From: a bacterium
GTDB lineage: Bacteria; Bacillota; Bacilli; Lactobacillales; Streptococcaceae
Assembly (NCBI GenBank): GCA_905221385.1
Contig: CAJNCV010000017.1
Span: 1-28,246 of the forward strand
Direction of reading: 5' to 3'
DNA length: 28,246 nucleotides
Part shown: positions 1 through 9,300 of the stretch, in pieces
How positions within the stretch are numbered: position 1 is the stretch's first letter
How the letters are laid out: the number at the start of each line of letters is the position of its first letter
Program-made: the position numbers and the translations under genes
Notes under the pieces: generated by a model
Databases searched by the model: none
Seen by the model: only the letters and a program-made list of their open reading frames with translations
What the model was told of the DNA's origin: nothing

Positions 1-169
1 GTTTGGAAGCCGCCTTTTTTGATATTCTCATAAATACAATATGTTGTTGGTGGTGTAAACTGGTATATAGTTCCCAATATTTTTTTAAGATTATATCACC
101 TTGATAATCAACGCTATCTAACATCTGTTCAACATACTGAGAAGGAGTAAAAACTTGAAATTTTTTCAT
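1..169 (-). CDS. N-terminal fragment, possibly DNA N6-methylase-like; runs off the window
   Basis: An open frame starts at ATG 169 and runs off the left edge. Its first 25 or so residues begin MKKFQVFTPSQYVEQMLDSV. The FTPxxxVxxMLDxxxY pattern is how many N6-adenine methylase or type IIG restriction-modification proteins begin. After about residue 28 the expected glycine-rich AdoMet motif (an ENSCGxG-like stretch) is not recognisable, so a small frameshift or decay is likely. There is no convincing ribosome binding site close to the ATG. The resemblance rests on a short motif only, and it could equally be an unrelated hypothetical protein. Confidence 0.33.
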   Translation of the reverse strand, partial: MKKFQVFTPSQYVEQMLDSVDYQGDIILKKYWELYTSLHHQQHIVFMRISKKAASK

Positions 170-273
170 GATCTTCATTTCTTTTTTCTTTAATTATACC
201 AAAAAAACAAGGCTTGTATCCTATTTAAAACATATATGAAATATTTTTCATATAAAACAGCTTAATAAATTTG

Positions 274-304
274 TAAAAAATGACTTCTATATATTGAAGT
301 CATT
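274..304 (-). terminator. Hairpin terminator, minus strand
   Basis: AATGACTTC (279-287) and GAAGTCATT (296-304) form a perfect 9-bp stem with an 8-base loop. Read on the minus strand, the stem is followed by a run of T. It lies downstream of the relBE remnant. Confidence 0.6.
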
Positions 305-503
305 CGAGAATATACCAATTTTTTTAGTTACTTGAAAAGTCTAACTTAATTTGACAATTTAAGTATTAAAAACTTGAGATTGTACTTTTTAATATAGAAA
401 GATTTACTTGATTATCACCTCAAAATAAGTTTCCCCATAACTATATAGAATTTTGAAACCCTAGATTCAAAACTAATCCTTAAAACTTCAAAAGAAACTG
501 TGA
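305..503. other. AT-rich stretch without recognisable gene
   Basis: No frame with a ribosome binding site, no RNA gene and no repeat that I recognise. Together with 170-273 it forms a non-coding spacer between the relE remnant and the left-edge ORF. Confidence 0.5.
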
Positions 504-776
504 CTACAATATAAAATAAATAGCTCTTCTATGGCCTATAGTAAGAACTTCTATCACTATTTCATCTTCTTTGATATCGGCGAGAATTCGATAATATCCA
601 ACATGATAGTGTTAATCTCCCAAACATTCAGATGTTAATTCTTTTCCGTGTTGACGAGGATTGGCTATATTCATTAAATTTGTACCAATCCATTAAAGAA
701 TGATTTAGAAAGTAAAGGCGTCTAATTTTTTAAGTTGTTTGAGAATTTGTTACGTATAAGTTACTTGATAACTAAT
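504..776 (-). pseudogene. RelE/ParE-family toxin, inactivated by four in-frame stops
   Basis: A single 91-codon frame between 776 and the terminal TAG at 504-506 reads as a RelE-type mRNA interferase. Segments include QILKQLKKLDAFTF near the start, NPRQHGKELTSECLGD in the middle and HYHVGYYRILADIKED toward the end, followed by VLTIGHRRAIY. The blocks NPRQHGK, YRVGDYRI-like and GHRR are RelE-family hallmarks, and the length equals a complete RelE. The frame is interrupted by TAA at 750-752, 705-707, 693-695 and 612-614. The start position is ATT at 776 rather than ATG. No functional toxin can be made. It follows the antitoxin remnant with a short overlap, as in an ordinary relBE operon. Confidence 0.75.
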
Positions 777-940
777 AGTCCAAAATCATTCATTAAATCC
801 TCATGCGAGATTTTCCTACCATCATCTTTTGCTATTGCTTGACGTAAAATCTGTAAATAATATTCGCCTTCAATTTTTTCTAACATGGATTGTCTAGCAA
901 ACCCTGAAATAGTCAAAACTTGTAACTGAATATAGATTTT
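761..940 (-). pseudogene. RelB/DUF6290-type antitoxin, 5' truncated
   Basis: The frame ends at TAA 761-763 and is closed upstream by a stop just beyond 940. It includes the run GFARQSMLEKIEGEYYLQIL and later DDGRKISHEDLMNDFGL. This matches the C-terminal two thirds of RelB-like antitoxins that partner RelE in streptococci, in which an LEKIE-(D/E)EY block and a DDG..(I/Y)SHE(D/E)(L/V)M tail are typical. No ATG or ribosome binding site exists at the expected N-terminus; the first ATG, at 886, would give a 41-residue product. The relE remnant overlaps its end. I read the pair as a dead toxin-antitoxin operon. Confidence 0.62.
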
Positions 941-1089
941 TTATTAAATCACTATCTTAATCATTAATTCATAAAGGTTATTATATCCTTTATTCTTCTA
1001 GAATAAATCGTATTTTAGTCTCATTATAAACTTCTCTTTCAATTTTGTAAAAATTAACTTTTCTACTAAATTATCCTCAAAAAACGAGA

Positions 1090-1211
1090 TTGGGGAAAAC
1101 TCAATTTTAGTAGAAAATGAAGTAAATCTTTCTACAATAAAACGCATAGTTCCAAGTTGTTTCAACATCTGATACTATGCGTTTTTCTGATTTCATAGAC
1201 TTTTTCCCCAA
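1090..1211. repeat. 122-bp element with 10-bp inverted-repeat ends and a central palindrome
   Basis: TTGGGGAAAA (1090-1099) and its exact complement TTTTCCCCAA (1202-1211) bracket a segment holding the 12-bp-stem hairpin at 1139-1185. The layout resembles small interspersed elements of mitis-group streptococci, such as the terminator-like SPRITE family. I cannot confirm the family without comparing other copies. Confidence 0.4.
1139..1185 (-). terminator. Terminator downstream of purH
   Basis: AAAACGCATAGT (1139-1150) pairs perfectly with ACTATGCGTTTT (1174-1185). The 23-base loop can itself fold, since GTTG and CAAC flank AAA. T-rich flanks exist on both strands, so it may act in both directions. 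It lies about 50 bases after the purH stop and is the likely end of the purine operon. Confidence 0.6.
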
Positions 1212-1233
1212 CCACACTCCATTATTTCAAAAA

Positions 1234-2781
1234 TTAATGTCTAAAATGTCTCACGCCTGTGAAGACCATAGTCAAGCCGTATTTGTCCGCCGCTTCGATA
1301 GACTCTTGGTCACGGACTGATCCTCCAGGCTGGATGATGGCTTTAATGCCTGCTTTAGCGATTTCTTCCACATTATCCGCAAATGGGAAGAAGGCATCGG
1401 AAGCAAGGACAGCACCGTCAAGACGGTCTTTAGCTTGGTCAATCGCAATACGTACGGAAGCTACACGGTTGGTTTGTCCTGGGCCAACACCGAGTGTCAT
1501 GTGGTCATTGGTCACGATGATACCGTTTGATTTGACGTACTTAATTGCTTTCCAAGCGAACTCAAGGGCAGTCGCTTCAGTTTCTGTTGGTTGGCGTTTG
1601 GTAACGACTTGCCAATCAGTCGGGCTTTCCTTGACCACGTCTTGGTTTTGCACCAGAAGTCCACCGACCACGCCTGTGTATTCTGCTTCCACTTCACTAG
1701 CCTCTTGAGCGTCAAATGGCAAGGCAAGGATACGCAAGTTTTTCTTTTTGTTGGTCAAAATGGCTAGCGCTTCATCCGTATAGCTCGGTGCGATGATGAT
1801 TTCAAGGAAAACGCCGTGCATCTTCTCAGCTGTCACAGCATCCACCTCTCGGTTAAGAACGACAATTCCACCAAAGATAGACACTGGGTCAGACTCATAA
1901 GCATAATCCCAAGCAGTCTCGATGTCATCAGCTTGACCAATTCCACATGGATTCATGTGTTTGAGAGCCACAACGGTTGGACGGTCTTTGAAATCACGAA
2001 TAATACGGATAGCGGCATCAGCGTCACGGATATTATTGAAGGACAATTCTTTCCCATTTAGCTGTTTCGCTGAAGCAATCGAGTAGTCAGTCGGCAAGGC
2101 TTTTTGGTAGAAGTCCGCATCTTGCTGAGGATTTTCCCCATAGCGCATGGCCTGTTTGAGGTCATAGGTCAAAGTGAGCTTTTCTGGTTTTGCTTCACCC
2201 ACTTGAGCTGTGAAGTATTCTGCAATCAAAGCATCATAAGCCGCTGTGTGACGGAAAACCTTGGCTGCTAAACGTTGGCGAGTTTCATAAGTCGTTTCAT
2301 CATTGGCTGACAATTCGTCAAGCACCACAGCGTAGTCAGTAGGATCTACCACAACTGTCACGCTGGCATGGTTTTTAGCTGCTGAACGAAGCATAGATGG
2401 CCCACCGATATCGATATTTTCAACTGCGTCAGCGTACGTCACATCTGGTTTGAGAATCGTTTCCTTGAAAGGATAGAGATTGACCACCACAAGGTCAATG
2501 AGCTCAATCTGATTGTCCTTGGCTGCTTCCAAGTGGCTATCCAAATCACGACGAGCCAAGAGCCCACCATGGATATTTGGGTGAAGGGTCTTGACACGAC
2601 CGTCCATCATTTCTGGAAAACCCGTCACATCATCGATCGCAATGGTCTCCACCCCAGCAGTATCAAGGGCAACCTTGGTCCCACCTGTCGAGATAATATC
2701 CCAACCGAGTTTTTTAAGTTCTTGGGCAAATTCAACAATGCCCGCTTTGTCTGAGACGCTGATTAAGGCTTTTTTCGTCAT
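1234..2781 (-). CDS. purH: Bifunctional AICAR formyltransferase / IMP cyclohydrolase
   Basis: This enzyme catalyses the last two steps of de novo IMP synthesis: formylation of AICAR with 10-formyl-THF, then ring closure. It is 515 residues, the normal length. The N-terminal MGS-like cyclohydrolase domain (about 1-200) opens with [20 protein letters not shown] and carries ISTGGT and [13 protein letters not shown]. The C-terminal transformylase domain contains [16 protein letters not shown] (the catalytic Lys-His), and near the end [15 protein letters not shown] and [12 protein letters not shown]. The C-terminus TGVRHFRH is the family end. The ATG at 2781 lies one base after the upstream acetyltransferase stop, so the two are co-transcribed. 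It is the last gene of the purine operon here, followed by a hairpin terminator. Confidence 0.97.
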   Translation of the reverse strand: MTKKALISVSDKAGIVEFAQELKKLGWDIISTGGTKVALDTAGVETIAIDDVTGFPEMMDGRVKTLHPNIHGGLLARRDLDSHLEAAKDNQIELIDLVVVNLYPFKETILKPDVTYADAVENIDIGGPSMLRSAAKNHASVTVVVDPTDYAVVLDELSANDETTYETRQRLAAKVFRHTAAYDALIAEYFTAQVGEAKPEKLTLTYDLKQAMRYGENPQQDADFYQKALPTDYSIASAKQLNGKELSFNNIRDADAAIRIIRDFKDRPTVVALKHMNPCGIGQADDIETAWDYAYESDPVSIFGGIVVLNREVDAVTAEKMHGVFLEIIIAPSYTDEALAILTNKKKNLRILALPFDAQEASEVEAEYTGVVGGLLVQNQDVVKESPTDWQVVTKRQPTETEATALEFAWKAIKYVKSNGIIVTNDHMTLGVGPGQTNRVASVRIAIDQAKDRLDGAVLASDAFFPFADNVEEIAKAGIKAIIQPGGSVRDQESIEAADKYGLTMVFTGVRHFRH

Positions 2782-2782
2782 T

Positions 2783-3247
2783 CTATTCCTCTTTCTTTAG
2801 ATCCAAACGCATAGCGACTTCGTTATTTTCTTCTATAAATTCCGTTTCCTGAAAACCCAGACTAGTCAATAGGTGCTTCATTTTTTCATTTCCAACCACA
2901 TAATCTGCGGTAATATGACTGCAAGCTCTATCCATCTGAGCCTCTTTGATTAGAACTTCCAAGGCTTTTCGACCATAACCTCTTCCTTGGTACTGCTGAC
3001 CAATCATTATCCGCCAGATAAAGTATTCCGCTTCATCCTTGTCTATTTCTAGCAGGAGAAAGCCAACCACTTGCTTATCCCAATAGATTGCCATCGGAAA
3101 CACATCTTCGTTTTTCCGGTAGAGCCATGCATCAGCTAAAGAGCGCACATTTGGAGCTACGAAACGTGCTCGTTCATCAGCTTCTGATATTTTCAAATCC
3201 AGCACTGCCCGAAAACTGCTCTCATCTACCAATTTCAGTTCAATCAT
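2783..3247 (-). CDS. GNAT-family N-acetyltransferase inserted in the purine operon
   Basis: A 154-residue protein of the GCN5-related acetyltransferase fold, which moves acetyl groups from acetyl-CoA to an amine; the substrate cannot be told. The acetyl-CoA loop reads [20 protein letters not shown] (about 90-110), matching the (Q/R)xxGxG/A signature. Preceding strands carry [10 protein letters not shown] and EYFIWRIMI, and the late segment [13 protein letters not shown] is the usual GNAT C-terminal strand. The start at 3247 is chosen for the AGGAG five bases ahead; an in-frame ATG at 3262 has no such site. It ends one base before purH. In the pneumococcal operon I recall a vanZ-like gene in this slot, so this is an accessory cargo position. 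Confidence 0.85.
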   Translation of the reverse strand: MIELKLVDESSFRAVLDLKISEADERARFVAPNVRSLADAWLYRKNEDVFPMAIYWDKQVVGFLLLEIDKDEAEYFIWRIMIGQQYQGRGYGRKALEVLIKEAQMDRACSHITADYVVGNEKMKHLLTSLGFQETEFIEENNEVAMRLDLKKEE

Positions 3248-3291
3248 TTTTTCTCCTAGCAAGATTGCGCAATCAAAACTTGATTTACTTC

Positions 3292-3843
3292 TTACCTTCT
3301 CTCCACTCCCAAACTATCCAACACTTCTGGATACAACTTGTACTCAGCCTCATGAATACGAGCTTCAAAGTTTTCGATAGTATCATCTGCTAGACGTGGC
3401 ACACGGACTTGTTTGATGACCTTGCCTGTATCCACACCGGAATCCACCCAGTGAATGGTCACGCCGCTCTCAGCAACCCCAGCATTCCAAGCGTCCTCAA
3501 TCCCATGAGCTCCTGGAAATTCTGGAAGGTAGGCTGGATGAATGTTAATGATCCGACCCTCGTAAGCAGCGAGCAAAGTTGGCCCGACGATTTTCATATA
3601 ACCCGCCAAACAAACCAAGTCAATCTGGTGTTCTTCCAAGAGCTCGACAAGAGCTGCTTCGTAGTCCCCCTTGTTCTCAAACTCCTTGAGTTCAAAAGCA
3701 TAGGACAGGACGCCGAGCTTGTCTGCACGTTCCAGCACATAGGCGTCACGATGGTCTGAAAAAACAAACTCCACCGGAAATTCTTCGGCAATCACCTGAA
3801 AATTTGAGCCATTACCAGAGGCAAAAACCGCTATTTTTTTCAT
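3292..3843 (-). CDS. purN: Phosphoribosylglycinamide formyltransferase (GAR transformylase)
   Basis: Transfers formyl from 10-formyl-THF to GAR, the third step of purine synthesis. It is 183 residues, normal for PurN. Visible motifs are ASGNGSNFQ at the N-terminus (phosphate binding), [13 protein letters not shown], the catalytic [16 protein letters not shown] (Asn-x-His) and [18 protein letters not shown] with the conserved Asp. Its ATG at 3843 overlaps the purM stop by four bases (ATGA), which implies translational coupling. Confidence 0.96.
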   Translation of the reverse strand: MKKIAVFASGNGSNFQVIAEEFPVEFVFSDHRDAYVLERADKLGVLSYAFELKEFENKGDYEAALVELLEEHQIDLVCLAGYMKIVGPTLLAAYEGRIINIHPAYLPEFPGAHGIEDAWNAGVAESGVTIHWVDSGVDTGKVIKQVRVPRLADDTIENFEARIHEAEYKLYPEVLDSLGVERR

Positions 3844-4862
3844 TTGATGATGACACTTTCGTTTTCTTTCTTGACGATGCGACCAATTTCATAGACTGGT
3901 TCATCCAATAATTCCTTGACGCGATCTACATTTTCAGGGCTAACTGCCAGCATGAGTCCCACACCCATATTGAAGATTTCAAACATTTCTTCGTGCTTGA
4001 TTTCACCGTATTTTTCAAGGGCTTTGAAAATCGGGAGGACTGGAACCTTGTCTTCTTCAATTTCCGCAGCTAGGTCAGCCACAAACATACGAGGGACATT
4101 TTCGATAAAGCCACCACCTGTGATGTGGGCAATGCCGTTGACCAACTCTTCCTTGATGAGGGGCAAGACAGCCTTGACATAGATACGAGTCGGCTCAAGA
4201 AGGACTTCCTTGAGTTGCTTGCCTTCCAATTCTGGCAAGATTTCCTCACCTGTGTAGTCCGCAAAGACACGACGCACGAGTGAGTAACCATTTGAGTGAA
4301 TACCACTCGAAGCAAGCCCGAGAAGGACATCACCTTCAGCTACTTTTGAACCGTCTATGATTTGAGATTTTTCAGCCACACCGACTGCAAAACCAGCCAG
4401 GTCATAGTCATCTTCGCCATACATACCTGGCATCTCAGCCGTTTCACCACCGATGAGGGCTGCACCAGCTTGCACACAACCTTCAGCCACACCAGCGACC
4501 ACTTGTTCTAGCTTGGCCGGTTCATTCTTCCCTGTCGCTACATAGTCAAGGAAGTAAAGAGGCTCCGCACCTGCAGCGATAATGTCATTGACACACATGG
4601 CCACACAGTCCTGACCGATGGTATCGTGCTTGTCGTATTTGATAGCCAACATGAGCTTGGTCCCGACACCATCAGTCCCTGAGATCAAGACGGGCTCTTT
4701 GACACCTGTTTTTGAAAGGTCAAACATGCCACCAAAGCCACCCAGAGCTCCCATAACACCTGCACGTTCCGTACGAGCCACATGCTTTTTGATCCGTTCA
4801 ACAACTTCATAACCCGCTTCAACATCCACACCAGACTGCGCATAAGCATTTTTATTTGTCAT
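3840..4862 (-). CDS. purM: Phosphoribosylformylglycinamidine cyclo-ligase (AIR synthetase)
   Basis: ATP-dependent ring closure of FGAM to AIR, fifth step of purine synthesis. It is 340 residues, the family norm. The sequence begins [20 protein letters not shown] and has the glycine-rich [12 protein letters not shown] and [12 protein letters not shown] segments, then [39 protein letters not shown] and [13 protein letters not shown], all PurM/PurL-superfamily landmarks. A GGAAGAGGAG ribosome site precedes ATG 4862. It follows purF after 44 bases and overlaps purN. Confidence 0.97.
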   Translation of the reverse strand: MTNKNAYAQSGVDVEAGYEVVERIKKHVARTERAGVMGALGGFGGMFDLSKTGVKEPVLISGTDGVGTKLMLAIKYDKHDTIGQDCVAMCVNDIIAAGAEPLYFLDYVATGKNEPAKLEQVVAGVAEGCVQAGAALIGGETAEMPGMYGEDDYDLAGFAVGVAEKSQIIDGSKVAEGDVLLGLASSGIHSNGYSLVRRVFADYTGEEILPELEGKQLKEVLLEPTRIYVKAVLPLIKEELVNGIAHITGGGFIENVPRMFVADLAAEIEEDKVPVLPIFKALEKYGEIKHEEMFEIFNMGVGLMLAVSPENVDRVKELLDEPVYEIGRIVKKENESVIIK

Positions 4863-4906
4863 CTTTGTCTCCTCTTCCTTTCCTTTAATGGGGAGTCTTT
4901 ATCCGT

Positions 4907-6349
4907 CTATCTATAAAAACTGGTCTTTTCTTCCAAACTTCTACGATAGTCTTCTTCATAGTCGTAGAGAGGAGTTGGGTAGTCACCGTCAAAGTAAGCG
5001 ACACAGAGACCACCATTCGGCGCATCTGTTTCAATCCCGATGGAGTTTATCAAGCCATCAATCGAAAGATAGGTCAGGCTATCCGCACCAATGATTTGGC
5101 GAGTTTCTTCGACCGTATGATTGGCCGCAATCAGTTCCTGACGCGTCTGGATATCAATCCCGTAAAAACATGGATAAGCTAGCGCAGGACTTCCAATAGC
5201 AACGTGAACTTCAGAAGCCCCCGCTTCTTTCAAGAGCTGAACGATACGGCGAGAGGTTGTCCCACGAACAATGGAATCATCAATCATCACCACACGTTTG
5301 CCTTTGACAACGCCCGAAACAGCAGACAGTTTCATCCGCACCCCTTGCTCCCGCAATTCTTGAGTCGGTTGGATAAAGGTGCGTTGCGTGTATTGGTTTT
5401 TGATGAGACCCATTTCATTTGGCAGACCAGATTCTTCTGCAAATCCCATAGCTGCGCTGAGTGAGGAATTTGGCACACCGACCACAATATCTGCTTCGTG
5501 CTTAAACTCACGCGCCAATTGAGCTCCCATACGTTTGCGAGCTGTATGGACGTTGACACCATGGATATTAGAGTCAGGACGGGCAAAATAGATATACTCC
5601 ATAGAGCAAATCGCCAACTGGGTATCATTCGTATAGCCATCGTACTGAATCCCATTGTCATCCACGATTACAATCTCTCCTGGTTTTACATCGCGAATCC
5701 ACTCGGCACCAATGACTTCAAAAGCACAAGTTTCAGAGGAAACAACAACTGCTCCATTGGCCATTTTCCCGATAGAAAGCGGACGGAAGCCATTAGGGTC
5801 AAGGGCCGCAACCAACTTGTCCTCAAATAGCAGGATATAAGCAAAGCCACCTTTGACGAGACTAAGTGCTTCCTTGATTTTACCCATCAAGTTCGGATTG
5901 TGACTCCGACGAATGAGGTGAGCCAAGATTTCCGAGTCCGAAGTTGAACTGAAAATAGCGCCACTTTGTTCCAATTCTTTCTTGAGCGATTCGGCATTGG
6001 TCAGATTTCCGTTATGAGCAAGTCCAAACTGCATATCATGAAAGCGAAAAAGGAAGGGCTGGATGTTATCCACAGAAGCTTCGCCAGCAGTCGCGTAACG
6101 AACATGCCCAATCGCGCTCGTACCAGTCAATTTATCCAAATTAGCTGGATTTTTGAAGACTTCTGATAAAAGCCCCATATCACGATGACGCTTCATTTGC
6201 CCTTGGTCATTGGAGAGGATTCCTGCCCCCTCCTGACCACGGTGCTGAAGACTGTGGAGACCAAAATAGGTCAATTTAGCAGCATCTGGATGTCCCCAGA
6301 TACCGAAAACACCACATTCTTCATTAAGAGATTTTACTTCGTATGTCAT
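4907..6349 (-). CDS. purF: Amidophosphoribosyltransferase
   Basis: Committed step of purine synthesis: PRPP plus glutamine gives phosphoribosylamine. It is 480 residues. An 11-residue propeptide (MTYEVKSLNEE) precedes Cys12, the nucleophile of the class II glutamine amidotransferase domain, followed by GVFGIWGH and LQHRGQEGAG. The C-terminal phosphoribosyltransferase domain has the PRPP loop VVMIDDSIVRGTTS (about 350-363). The segment SMEYIYFARPDSNIHGVNVH precedes it. The ribosome site AAAGG lies nine bases upstream. It sits 12 bases downstream of purL in the same operon. Confidence 0.97.
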   Translation of the reverse strand: MTYEVKSLNEECGVFGIWGHPDAAKLTYFGLHSLQHRGQEGAGILSNDQGQMKRHRDMGLLSEVFKNPANLDKLTGTSAIGHVRYATAGEASVDNIQPFLFRFHDMQFGLAHNGNLTNAESLKKELEQSGAIFSSTSDSEILAHLIRRSHNPNLMGKIKEALSLVKGGFAYILLFEDKLVAALDPNGFRPLSIGKMANGAVVVSSETCAFEVIGAEWIRDVKPGEIVIVDDNGIQYDGYTNDTQLAICSMEYIYFARPDSNIHGVNVHTARKRMGAQLAREFKHEADIVVGVPNSSLSAAMGFAEESGLPNEMGLIKNQYTQRTFIQPTQELREQGVRMKLSAVSGVVKGKRVVMIDDSIVRGTTSRRIVQLLKEAGASEVHVAIGSPALAYPCFYGIDIQTRQELIAANHTVEETRQIIGADSLTYLSIDGLINSIGIETDAPNGGLCVAYFDGDYPTPLYDYEEDYRRSLEEKTSFYR

Positions 6350-6361
6350 TTTTTATACCTT

Positions 6362-9300
6362 TTATTTCCCTGTGAAATAACGCACAGCCGACGCGAACAG
6401 GTGCTGGTCTTTATTTCCTGGGATGTTTTGGAAGAGACCGTCTTCATAACGTTCTGAGTGTCCCATTTTACCGATAATCTGGCCATTCTTACTGGTGATT
6501 CCTTCGATGGCATTGACTGAACCATTTGGATTGTATTTAGAATCCATACTTGGTTTGCCGTCAAAGTCAACGTATTGGCTAAAGATTTGACCATTGTCAC
6601 GGAGCTCTGCAAATTCCTCAGCCGTCACAACAAACTTCCCTTCACCGTGCGATACTGGGATGGCGTGGATATCGCCCACTTCTACGCCAGCCAACCATGG
6701 TGAGTTGGTATTGGCGATCCGAGTTTCCACCATCTTGGCCACGTGCTGATTGGCATCATTGTAGAAGAGGGTTGGACTAGTACTATTAGCATCCTCGAAG
6801 TTTCCGTATGGAAGAAGACCTGATTTGACCAAGGCCTGGAATCCATTACAAATACCGATAATCAAGCCACCACGAGCGATAAAGCTATCAATAGCTGCAC
6901 GAACTTTTTCATTGAGCAGGATATTGACGATAAACTTAGCTGAGCCATCTGGTTCATCCGCAGCTGAGAATCCACCTGCAAAGAAGAGGATATTAGCCTT
7001 GCCAATGTTGTCAACCATGGTTTCAACTGACTTTACAATGGCTTCTTCATTCAAGGTCACAAATGGCACCAAGTTGACCTCTAAACCTTCTTTTTCGAAG
7101 GCCTTGGCTGAGTCATATTCTGAGTTGGTTCCTGGGAAGACTGGGATGTAAACCACAGGTTTTTCAATAGTTTCTTTGGCTTTGATGACTGTCTTAGAAG
7201 CGACAGCTGGAACTTCTTCCAGTTCTTTGGCTTGGGCAAATTCTGTTGGGTAAACTTCTTCCAGTTTTCCTTGGAAAGCACTGTCAAGCTTGTGTCCATC
7301 TAGCTTCACATCGTTGACAAGGAGTGTAAAGTTTGCTTTCGTTTGACCGATTTTTTCTACTCCAGCGATTTCTTCTGGTGATGTGAAGACAAATCCGCCA
7401 AATTGTGCTGTCAAAGCTGTTTCAAGTTCAGGTAAGGTCACCTCTGAACCGATATGGTTCCCAAAAGTAGCGAGGGCCAAACTTTCAACGACACCACCAT
7501 ATTTAACAGCTGATGCAGATGTTACTTTGTGACCAACTTGAATGGCTTCAAACTGAGCAAAGTTGCGCTTAATCAAGTCAAAATCAATCTCTGCAGAGAG
7601 GGCTTGACCTGGGATGTAATAGATATTTTCACCAGCAGTCTTGAACTCAGGAGAGAGCACCTTTCGGCTATCTGCCGTCGTCACCCCAAATGCAACCAAA
7701 GTTGGCGGCACTGTTAATTCTTCAAAAGTACCAGACATAGAGTCCTTCCCACCGATCGATGGCAAACCAAGCTGGATTTGTGCTTCGATAGAACCTAGGA
7801 GAGCTGCTACTGGCTGACCAAAACGCTCTGCTTGTTTGTCCATCCGCTCGAAATATTCTTGATAAGAGAAACGAGCCTTGGACCAGTTGGCACCAGTAGC
7901 AACCAAACGAGCAGTTGCTTCGATAACCGCATAAGCAGCACCGTGGTATGGAGACCATTCTGCAACATATGGATTGAATCCTTGGGCCATGACAGATGCA
8001 GTGTGAGTTACACCGTGTTGAACTGGCAATTTCTGCACAGAAGCCTCAGTTGGTGTGAGTTGGTAGCGACCACCAAGTGGGTGATTGACCGTTGAACGGC
8101 CGACCGAACAGTCAAAGATGGTTTGCAAGCCTTTTTGACTCGCATGGTTGAGGTCAGATAGAACCGCAAGGGTATCAGCTTCAAGTGTTTCAGCAGATGT
8201 TTGACGTCCTTCTGGAAGCTTGACATCCTTGTCTACCACCTTGGCATCGACGACCACGCGCACACCGTTGGTATCAAGGAAACGGCGTTCCAAGTCGACA
8301 ATCGTTTCGCCATTCCAGTGCATGACTAGATTTGGTTTTTCAGTCACTGTCGCCACAACAACCGCGTCAATATTTTCTTTATTACATTCCGCAACGAAGG
8401 CATCTACGTCTTCAGGACGCACCACAACTGCCATCCGTTCTTGAGATTCAGAGATGGCAATTTCTGTACCGTTCAAACCTTGGTATTTAAGAGGAACCTT
8501 GTTGAGGTCAATTTCAAGACCGTCTGCCAATTCACCGATAGCCACACAGACACCACCTGCTCCAAAGTCGTTGGATTTCTTGATGAGACGAGTGACATCC
8601 CCATTACGGAATAGACGTTGAATCTTGCGTTCTTCAATGGCGTTCCCTTTTTGAACCTCAGCTCCAGCAGTTTCCACAGACTCAACTGTTTGAACCTTAG
8701 AGGAACCCGTCGCACCACCGACACCATCACGTCCAGTCTTACCACCGAGCAAGATAATCACGTCACCCGCTTCTGGTTTTTCACGAACCACATTTTCCTT
8801 AGGAGCAGCACCGACAACGGCACCTAGCTCCATGCGTTTGGCCACAAAGCCTGGGTGGAAGTACTCACGAACGTAAGTCGTCGCAAGACCAATCTGGTTA
8901 CCATACGAAGAATAACCATGAGCTGCTGTTTTCGAAATGACTTGTTGTGGCAATTTCCCAGCACGAGTTTCCGAAATCGGCGCTGTAATATCACCAGCAC
9001 CTGAGATACGCATAGCTTGGTAAACGTAGGAACGACCTGACAACGGGTCACGAATGGCCCCACCGATACAAGTAGCCGCTCCACCAAATGGTTCAATTTC
9101 CGTTGGGTGGTTGTGAGTTTCGTTTTTAAACATGAGGAGCCAAGGTTCCTTGACACCATCAACGTCCACTTCTATTTCGACCGAGCAAGCATTGATCTCA
9201 TCAGACACTTCCATGTCATCCAAACGACCATTGGCACGCTCATAACGACCGAAAATAGTCGCCATATCCATCAAGGTTTGTGGTTTTTCAGAACGTCCCA

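Noticed and set aside
1259..1708. 149-codon plus-strand ORF inside purH
   Set aside because: A frame shadow of a conserved enzyme gene on the opposite strand; low-complexity composition and no start signals.
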